DNA from: an uncultured Flammeovirgaceae bacterium
GTDB lineage: Bacteria; Bacteroidota; Bacteroidia; Cytophagales; Cyclobacteriaceae
Direction of reading: 5' to 3'
Length of the DNA: 40,519 nt
Assembly (NCBI GenBank): GCA_913045135.1
Contig: CAJWQD010000019.1
Location: 1 to 40,519 of the forward strand
The notes beneath the pieces are model-generated. The model was given only the letters and a program-made list of their open reading frames with translations. It made no database searches and was not told where the DNA came from. Shown here in pieces: positions 34,676 to 40,519 of this stretch. Position numbers and translations under genes: made by a program. Numbering within the stretch: position 1 is the stretch's first letter; every line of letters begins with the position of its first letter.

Positions 34676-35431
34676 ATGTGCTTGATTGTATTCGCTCACT
34701 ATGCTCATCCCAAATATCCATTTATTTTATTGGCCAATCGGGATGAGTATTATGAAAGACCTACTCAGCAGTTAGGTTTTTGGGATAAGGAAGCTGACCT
34801 TATAGGGGGGCGTGATTTGAGATCTGGGGGCACTTGGCTGGCTATGAATCGTTCGGGTGCTTTCGCAGCCGTGACCAACGTCAGGATGTCCGTTGTGCAA
34901 CCGCATGCCAAAAGTAGAGGATCTTTACCTATAGATTTTTTGAAATCCTCCCAAACAAGTGAAGCATATATGCGGAAGTTACTTACTCAAAGAAGAATGT
35001 ATAATGGATTTAATCTTTTGACCAGAAAAGAGGATAATTTATTTCATTTTAATAATCAATTAGGAATCATTAATCAGGTGTCTCCAGGAATTCATGGATT
35101 GTGCAATGCTAGTTTAAATACTTCATGGCCTAAATTAGAAAAATTAAAAGAATGTTTAAAATTGACCATTGAAAAAGAATTTGACAAGGAAGAATTACTA
35201 AACTTAATGATGGATAAACAAATAGTTGAGGATGAATTGCTTCCAGAGACGGGAATGACGCAAGAGATGGAGCGTGGTTTATCTTCTATTTTTATAGATA
35301 TTTCCAAATATGGTACACGAAGTACGGCTCTAATCATTATCGACAATCATGATGTTGTCGATTTCACAGAAATTACCCATTTTCCCATGCAAAAAGACAA
35401 TCGAAAGCATTTTATTTTTAAAATAGTATGA
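34676..35431 (+). CDS. NRDE family protein (TANGO2-like)
   Basis: A 251-residue protein starting MCLIVFAHYAHPKYPFILLANRDE. The Cys directly after Met and the NRDE motif at about residues 21-24 are the family hallmark, followed by YERPTQ and GGRDLRSGGTWLAMNRSG and AAVTNVR. The Ntn-hydrolase-like fold suggests that Cys2 becomes the N-terminus. TANGO2 relatives are linked to heme or lipid handling; the bacterial role is unknown. It overlaps the following lipoprotein gene by 4 bp (ATGA), so they are coupled. Confidence 0.9.
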   Translation: MCLIVFAHYAHPKYPFILLANRDEYYERPTQQLGFWDKEADLIGGRDLRSGGTWLAMNRSGAFAAVTNVRMSVVQPHAKSRGSLPIDFLKSSQTSEAYMRKLLTQRRMYNGFNLLTRKEDNLFHFNNQLGIINQVSPGIHGLCNASLNTSWPKLEKLKECLKLTIEKEFDKEELLNLMMDKQIVEDELLPETGMTQEMERGLSSIFIDISKYGTRSTALIIIDNHDVVDFTEITHFPMQKDNRKHFIFKIV

Positions 35432-35880
35432 ATAAGTTGTTGAAGGTGTTTTTTTTAGGGATGATTTTTTTACAATATTGTAATCCCACCAACGTCCAGC
35501 CATCTCTTTTGGAGGGCTCGATTGCTGGATCGTCTTACCGTTATAAGTACGGAAAGGCTCAGCCAGTTGCTACTACTAATTTATATGATAGTAAGCTGTT
35601 TAGTGAAGGTCAGATTGAAGAGGACCCTTGCCTCATAAACTTTTCACCGAGAGGCTATATTTCTGTTCAGTTTCCCTTTGAGGAAGGCTTTTACCAAGTA
35701 CCATCAGACATTTCAATTATCTTTCATTTGCCAGGGATCACAGATGAAAGTTATCATGCTACCTCTGGTTTTATTGAAGTGATAGGTATTAATCTGGGTC
35801 GCATCAACGCCTATATGGAAGCGGATTATGATTCTATAAATTGGGTTGAAGGTACATTTATTTTAGATAAGTGCTATTGA
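35428..35880 (+). CDS. small lipoprotein of unknown function
   Basis: A 150-residue protein with a signal ending in lipobox-like IFLQYC (lipidated Cys at about residue 18), followed by NPTNVQ. The mature part is short and beta-rich (SYRYKYGKAQP, GYISVQFPFEEGFYQVP, GFIEVIGINLGRINAYM). It has Cys residues at DPCL and at the C-terminal KCY, perhaps a disulfide. I recognise no family. Its start overlaps the NRDE stop by 4 bp, and the two probably act in one unit. It converges on gcvP with 27 bp between stops. Confidence 0.75.
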   Translation: MNKLLKVFFLGMIFLQYCNPTNVQPSLLEGSIAGSSYRYKYGKAQPVATTNLYDSKLFSEGQIEEDPCLINFSPRGYISVQFPFEEGFYQVPSDISIIFHLPGITDESYHATSGFIEVIGINLGRINAYMEADYDSINWVEGTFILDKCY

Positions 35881-35907
35881 TCTTGGGGGATTTGGCTTTT
35901 TGTTCTA

Positions 35908-38772
35908 TTATGAACTGAATGGCGTAGATTCATAGCTTTCAGCATGAAGGCAACTACAGACTAAATTTCTGTCACCAAAAGCACTATCTATTCTGCTAAC
36001 AGAGGGCCAAAACTTGTGAAAGCGTTGTCCCGCGATTGGGAAGACTGCTTTTTCTCTTGTATAGGAGTGTTTCCATGACTCATCTAGGACTACTCTTTGG
36101 GTGTGGGGTGCATTCTTGAGAACGTTATCTTTAGTGTCGACTAAACCATTCTCAATTTCGGCAATTTCAGAGCGAAGGGAAATCATTACTTCACAAAATT
36201 GATCTAATTCTTTTTTGGTTTCACTTTCAGTAGGCTCAATCATCATGGTACCGGCTACTGGAAAAGATACAGTGGGCGCATGATAACCATAGTCCATTAG
36301 CCTTTTAGCAATGTCTTCTACTTCGATACCTACCTCTTTAAAATGGCGACAATCAATGATAAGTTCGTGCGCATTGCGTTCTTTGTTCCCCTTGTAAAGG
36401 ATTGGATAATGATCGGCCAATCTTTGCCCTATATAATTTGCATTAATAATGGCCAGCTTAGTAGCAGCTGCTAAACCTTCACTTCCCATCATGGCAATAT
36501 AGGCATGGGATATTGGCAAAATGCTAGCGCTTCCAAATTTGGTAGCAGAGATTGATTTAATGCTTTTATCCCCTCGATGTGGCAGAAAATCTACCAGATG
36601 TTGAGCTACGCCGATGGGCCCCATTCCGGGGCCACCACCTCCATGGGGGATACAAAAAGTTTTATGTAAATTAAGATGACAGACATCGGCACCAATTATA
36701 CCGGGTGAGGTAAGTCCCACTTGGGCATTCATATTGGCACCATCCATGTAAACTTGTCCACCGTGTTCGTGTATTAAGTCACAAATTTCTATGATAGATT
36801 GCTCAAAAACACCATGAGTGGAAGGATAAGTGATCATGAGAACCGCAAGGGTTTGAGTGTATTTAATGACTTTCTCTTCTAAATCAGGAAAGTCAATGTT
36901 ACCTTCATGATCACATTTTACAATAATCACTTGCATTCCTGCCATTACTGCGCTTGCAGGATTGGTTCCGTGGGCAGAAGAAGGGATTAAAGCAATTTTT
37001 CTTTGCGAATCACCGTTATTGAAATGGTATTGACGAATAACCATTAAACCAGTATATTCGCCTTGTGCCCCGCTGTTTGGTTGGAAAGAAACACCTGCAA
37101 AACCTGTAATTTCTGATAACCAACTGTGTAATTCTCCTATCAAAATTTGATATCCTAGGGTTTGATGTTCCGGAGCAAAAGGATGGACTTGATTAAACTC
37201 TGGCCAGGTTACCGGGAGCATTTCTGTGGTGGCATTTAATTTCATAGTACAAGATCCTAATGATATCATGGAGTGGACCAATGATAAATCTTTGTTCTCT
37301 AAACGCTTCATATAACGCAACATTTCATGCTCCGAATGGTAATTGTTAAAAACTTCATGTTCCAAAAAAGGTTCTTTCCTTTGAAGGGAACTATTAATAG
37401 GAATGTCGAAAGACGCGGTAACTGATGGGACTTCCTCTTCCATGGATTGCGCAACTACCGAGAGTACCCTTATTAAATCTGACTGATCATGGGTTTCGTC
37501 AAAGGAAATGCTTAAATTGTTTTGTTGATGGTAACGAAAATTTAGATTTTGTTTTTCAGCTAGTTTACGCAGTTTGTTGGCATCAGTTACTGCGAAATAA
37601 ACGGTATCAAAGAATGTATGTTGCGAAGTAGCAATCCCGATCTCGTGAAGTCCTTTTTCGAAAGACTTAGCTAAGCCATGTACTTTAAGTGCAATTTTTT
37701 TGAGGCCTTTTGGGCCATGGTAGACCACATACATACCAGCCATAACTGCTAAAAGTACTTGTGCAGTGCAAATGTTGGAAGTAGCTTTTTCTCTTCTGAT
37801 ATGTTGTTCTCTTGTTTGCAAAGCCATTCGGTAAGCCTTATTGCCTTCACGGTCTTTGGAGACACCAATAATTCTTCCTGGAATGTTTCTTTTATAAATT
37901 TCTTTCGTGGCAAAAAAAGCCGCATGAGGTCCACCAAAACCCATAGGCACTCCCAGGCGCTGTGAAGTACCTATGACCACATCGGCTCCCCAATCTCCCG
38001 GTGGAGTAAATAAGGTTAACGCTAATAAATCTGTACCAACGGCAATTTTAATATCACAAGACTTGGCTTTTTCGCTGAAGACATGCCAATCCATTAAACT
38101 TCCTTCATTATTTGGGTATTGAACATAAACACCAAATATAGAAGAATCCGATAGATCTGCTTTTGATAAATCTAAACACGTTATTTCGATACCAATAGGT
38201 GTCATTCTTGTTGTCAATACTTCAAGAGTTTGTGGAAAAATGCTTTTGTCTACTAAAAGTTTGTTAGCTTCTTTTTTATGCCTTGATCGTGTTTGTGCAA
38301 GCATCGAAACGGCTTCCGCAGCAGCAGTAGCTTCATCTAAAAGGGAAGCATTTGCAATTTCCATGCCGGTAAGCTCAACAATCATTGTTTGAAAGTTGAT
38401 GAGGGCTTCTAACCTTCCTTGTGCAATTTCAGCTTGATAAGGAGTGTAAGCCGTATACCATCCTGGGTTTTCTAGGATGTTTCGTTGAATGATTGGGGGA
38501 ACAATGGTGTTATAATAACCTTGACCAATAAAGGAATTGGCTACTGTGTTTTTTTGTGCTGTTGTTTTAAGGTCCTTGATATAATTGTATTCGCTTTTAG
38601 CAGCAGGTAAGACTAGTTTTTTTTCAGAGCGTATGGGCGGGGGAAGGGTTTCAGCAATTAAGGTTTCCATAGAGTTTACTCCAATGACGGTTAACATTTC
38701 TTCGATTTCTTTTTCTGAAGGGCCGTTGTGACGGTGCTGAAAAGAATCTTTGTCGTTTAAATCTATGATCAT
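35908..38772 (-). CDS. gcvP: glycine dehydrogenase (aminomethyl-transferring), P-protein
   Basis: A 954-residue single-chain P-protein of the glycine cleavage system, carrying both halves that other bacteria split into gcvPA and gcvPB. It starts MIIDLNDKDSFQHRHNGPSE. The PLP lysine is K704 in CHLNLHKTFCIPHGGGGPG; LGSCTMKLNAT and PNSGAQGEYTGL are also conserved. It decarboxylates glycine and passes the aminomethyl group to the H-protein. gcvT and gcvH are not in the window. It has its own promoter. Confidence 0.97.
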   Translation of the reverse strand: MIIDLNDKDSFQHRHNGPSEKEIEEMLTVIGVNSMETLIAETLPPPIRSEKKLVLPAAKSEYNYIKDLKTTAQKNTVANSFIGQGYYNTIVPPIIQRNILENPGWYTAYTPYQAEIAQGRLEALINFQTMIVELTGMEIANASLLDEATAAAEAVSMLAQTRSRHKKEANKLLVDKSIFPQTLEVLTTRMTPIGIEITCLDLSKADLSDSSIFGVYVQYPNNEGSLMDWHVFSEKAKSCDIKIAVGTDLLALTLFTPPGDWGADVVIGTSQRLGVPMGFGGPHAAFFATKEIYKRNIPGRIIGVSKDREGNKAYRMALQTREQHIRREKATSNICTAQVLLAVMAGMYVVYHGPKGLKKIALKVHGLAKSFEKGLHEIGIATSQHTFFDTVYFAVTDANKLRKLAEKQNLNFRYHQQNNLSISFDETHDQSDLIRVLSVVAQSMEEEVPSVTASFDIPINSSLQRKEPFLEHEVFNNYHSEHEMLRYMKRLENKDLSLVHSMISLGSCTMKLNATTEMLPVTWPEFNQVHPFAPEHQTLGYQILIGELHSWLSEITGFAGVSFQPNSGAQGEYTGLMVIRQYHFNNGDSQRKIALIPSSAHGTNPASAVMAGMQVIIVKCDHEGNIDFPDLEEKVIKYTQTLAVLMITYPSTHGVFEQSIIEICDLIHEHGGQVYMDGANMNAQVGLTSPGIIGADVCHLNLHKTFCIPHGGGGPGMGPIGVAQHLVDFLPHRGDKSIKSISATKFGSASILPISHAYIAMMGSEGLAAATKLAIINANYIGQRLADHYPILYKGNKERNAHELIIDCRHFKEVGIEVEDIAKRLMDYGYHAPTVSFPVAGTMMIEPTESETKKELDQFCEVMISLRSEIAEIENGLVDTKDNVLKNAPHTQRVVLDESWKHSYTREKAVFPIAGQRFHKFWPSVSRIDSAFGDRNLVCSCLHAESYESTPFSS

Positions 38773-38819
38773 TTTTTTGATATATTAGATCCTTTATTTT
38801 AGATCTTTTATTTTTTAAA

Positions 38820-38827
38820 CAAATTTA
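38820..38827 (-). promoter_or_regulatory. -7 element upstream of gcvP
   Basis: Read leftward this is TAAATTTG, an exact TAnnTTTG match, about 48 bp before the gcvP start. I see no good TTTG at the -33 distance. The 307-bp gap 38773-39079 holds this element and the dihydroorotase promoter, and no gene. I see no glycine riboswitch here, though that needs a covariance search. Confidence 0.5.
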
Positions 38828-39020
38828 CAATGAAAACACATCTTCTTCTTAAAAAGTGCGATGAGTATTACAGATTGTTTAAGGCACATGTCTTTACAAG
38901 AGAAAAATTTACCTTTCGGCTAAATTTTGAAACAAAAAAAGTAATATATTTTTAAAATAATGGGATAAGAAAATAATTCTAAGGTTACTAATATGTGAAA
39001 GTTTGAATAAGGCTAACTTC

Positions 39021-39052
39021 GTTGACCATTACTAAGATTAGTTGTAGTTTTA
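39021..39052 (+). promoter_or_regulatory. candidate promoter of the dihydroorotase gene
   Basis: GTTG (39021-39024), a 20-bp spacer and TAGTTTTA (39045-39052) approximate the TTTG / TAnnTTTG pair, with one mismatch in each. Transcription would begin near 39059, about 20 bases before the ATG. Confidence 0.35.
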
Positions 39053-39079
39053 CAGGGTACGTTAAAAGAAAAATCCTAT

Positions 39080-40420
39080 ATGAGTGAAACTTATTTGATT
39101 AAGGCTGGGACCCTTGTAAATGAAGGAACAGTTTCGTACAAAGATATACTGATCAGAAATGAGTGTATCAAGCAGATTGGGGAATTGTTGGAGCCCAAGA
39201 TGAATTATACGGAAATTAATGCATCTGGAAAGCATTTATTTCCAGGAGTAATCGATGACCAGGTGCATTTCCGAGAACCTGGGCTCACTCAGAAGGGAGA
39301 GATTTATACAGAAGCCAAAGCGGCTGTTGCTGGGGGCGTGACTTCTTTTATGGAAATGCCCAATGTACAACCCCAAACATTGACTCAGACCTTACTGGAG
39401 GACAAATACGAAATAGGAGGAAAAAGGAGTTTGGCCAACTATTCATTCTACATGGGGGCTTCTAATGATAATATAGAAGAAGTATTGAAAACAGATCCTC
39501 TACAGGTTTGTGGGATTAAGGTTTTCATGGGCTCTTCCACTGGGGACATGTTAGTGGATGATAACCAGACCTTAGAACGCATTTTCAGTCGTGTGCCCAT
39601 GTTGATCGCTACACATTGTGAGGACGAGCGGACTATCAAAAGTAATATGGCAAATGCCCTTAAAAAATACGGTCCGGAGATCCCCTTCGAACAACATCCC
39701 AACATAAGATCAACTGAGGCGTGTTATCTTTCTTCATCACGTGCTGTTAGTTTGGCAAGAAAACATGGTACTAGACTTCATGTTCTTCATATATCTACTG
39801 GCAAGGAGTTGGATTTATTTGAAAGTGATATTCCGTTGTCAGCTAAGAAGATTACTGCAGAAGCTTGTATTCATCATCTTTGGTTCAGTGATGAAGATTA
39901 TAACCAAAAAGGCGCATTGATTAAGTGGAATCCTGCCGTGAAGACCTCTATTGATAGGGCCCAAATCTGGGACGGTCTTTTGTCAAACAAAATTGATGTG
40001 ATAGCTACAGATCATGCCCCACACACGTGGCAAGAAAAAAATCAGACTTATGAGAGTGCACCATCAGGAGGACCATTGATTCAGCACAGTTTAGTGGCGA
40101 TGTTGGAATTTTATCATCAAGGTAAAATTTCATTGGAACAAATCGTAGAAAAAATGAGTCATGCGGTAGCAGTTTGTTATAAAGTCCAGCAAAGAGGCTT
40201 CATTCGTGAAGGTTATTTTGCGGATTTGGCCATTGTGGATTTGAATCTTCCTTGGCGAGTGGGTACAAATAACATACTTGCCAAATGCGGTTGGAGTCCA
40301 TTTGAGGGGACTTTATTCCGCTCCAAAGTAGAAAAAACCTTTGTTTCTGGACATCTTGCTTATGATTCAGGTCAGTTTGATGAGAAAATAAAAGGCAAGC
40401 GTCTATCTTTTAATCCTTAA
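39080..40420 (+). CDS. pyrC: dihydroorotase
   Basis: A 446-residue amidohydrolase-superfamily enzyme that closes carbamoyl-aspartate to dihydroorotate in pyrimidine synthesis. The N-terminal beta-sandwich is followed by the barrel: FPGVIDDQVHFREPGLTQKG, GGVTSFMEMPN, the carboxylated K147 (GIKVFMGSSTGD), H179 (THCEDE), H237 (LHVLHIS) and D311 (IATDHAPHTWQEK). The first metal motif reads Q-V-H (Q61, H63) instead of H-x-H; I recall the same Gln in other Bacteroidota enzymes. The length and motif order rule out the short type-II PyrC and favour the long form. Allantoinase or hydantoinase is less likely. It appears monocistronic with a tRNA gene after it. Confidence 0.9.
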   Translation: MSETYLIKAGTLVNEGTVSYKDILIRNECIKQIGELLEPKMNYTEINASGKHLFPGVIDDQVHFREPGLTQKGEIYTEAKAAVAGGVTSFMEMPNVQPQTLTQTLLEDKYEIGGKRSLANYSFYMGASNDNIEEVLKTDPLQVCGIKVFMGSSTGDMLVDDNQTLERIFSRVPMLIATHCEDERTIKSNMANALKKYGPEIPFEQHPNIRSTEACYLSSSRAVSLARKHGTRLHVLHISTGKELDLFESDIPLSAKKITAEACIHHLWFSDEDYNQKGALIKWNPAVKTSIDRAQIWDGLLSNKIDVIATDHAPHTWQEKNQTYESAPSGGPLIQHSLVAMLEFYHQGKISLEQIVEKMSHAVAVCYKVQQRGFIREGYFADLAIVDLNLPWRVGTNNILAKCGWSPFEGTLFRSKVEKTFVSGHLAYDSGQFDEKIKGKRLSFNP

Positions 40421-40470
40421 AACATTTAATATCTTTATTCATAGATTAAATTTACGTTTCTTTATAAATG

Positions 40471-40519
40471 GTGGTTGTAGTTCAGTTGGTTAGAACGCCT
40501 GATTGTGGTTCAGGAGGTC
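40471..40519 (+). tRNA. tRNA-His (GTG anticodon), 5' part
   Basis: The acceptor strand GTGGTTG, D-arm GTTC...GAAC and anticodon arm CCTGA-TTGTGGT-TCAGG are all present, with anticodon GTG at 40505-40507, which reads His codons. The preceding G at 40470 would be the extra G-1 base typical of tRNA-His. The gene runs off the right edge of the window in the variable region, so the T-arm and 3' acceptor strand are not seen. Confidence 0.9.

Noticed and set aside
38773-39079. A glycine riboswitch before gcvP
   Set aside because: The leader after the predicted start site is only about 40 bases, too short for the aptamer, and I saw no aptamer-like paired core.
40445-40455. A TAAATTTA element as a promoter for tRNA-His
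   Set aside because: It matches seven of eight consensus bases and the distance is plausible, but no -33 element is visible, so it was not listed as a feature.
1-40519. Mobile elements, CRISPR arrays, toxin-antitoxin pairs, phage or defence genes
   Set aside because: I saw no transposase, integrase, terminal inverted repeats with target duplications, regular spaced repeats, or known defence domains on either strand.

Overview
The window looks like a chromosomal segment of a gliding-type member of the Bacteroidota, most likely order Cytophagales. The evidence is three gliding-motility genes (gldB, gldD, gldE), many outer-membrane or lipoprotein genes with Bacteroidota-type signals, a 49-residue DUF4295 gene beside rpmB and rpmG, promoter elements close to the Bacteroidota TTTG / TAnnTTTG consensus, AT-rich DNA, and almost no Shine-Dalgarno sequences. 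I cannot name the genus or species.

Layout. 1-1.4 kb: 3' part of a Wzi-like outer-membrane protein, open to the left edge. 1.6-4.0 kb: a large secreted zinc metalloprotease. 4.1-4.66 kb: a heavily decayed 2'-5' RNA ligase family gene. 4.6-10.4 kb: a DUF6702 protein divergent from a run of HupE-like membrane protein, M1 peptidase, two exported proteins of LolA-like type and an SDR oxidoreductase. 10.7-11.8 kb: a P1 (DmpA-type) self-processing peptidase. 11.9-17.4 kb: a leftward cluster mutY-ssb-gldE-gldD-recG that joins DNA repair with gliding. 17.6-20.3 kb: rightward HU, TPR protein, a 29-codon bS22/mS38-like ribosomal protein and RNase G. 20.3-22.7 kb: beta-barrel protein, gldB, DUF6134. 22.8-24.4 kb: leftward rpmB-rpmG-DUF4295-ftsY behind a good promoter. 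24.5-27.8 kb: a DUF5522 mini-gene, rocD, a TauE/SafE transporter and hemB.

27.8-32 kb is the gene-poor part. A dipeptide epimerase and a YdjC/ChbG-type deacetylase stand among AT-rich stretches that seem to hold decayed reading frames, one of which once overlapped the epimerase start. 31.9-34.7 kb: leftward CPBP-rmuC-GroES-like. 34.7-35.9 kb: NRDE protein and a small lipoprotein. 35.9-38.8 kb: gcvP. 39.1-40.4 kb: a dihydroorotase. The window ends inside a tRNA-His gene.

Most of the window is housekeeping. I found no mobile element, CRISPR array, defence island or prophage, and no convincing new multi-gene system. The best leads are the multi-stop RNA ligase relic, three mini-genes that are easily missed (bS22-like, DUF4295, DUF5522), the decayed interval around the dipeptide epimerase, and several enzymes with altered motif residues (CPBP protease, MutY, dihydroorotase).
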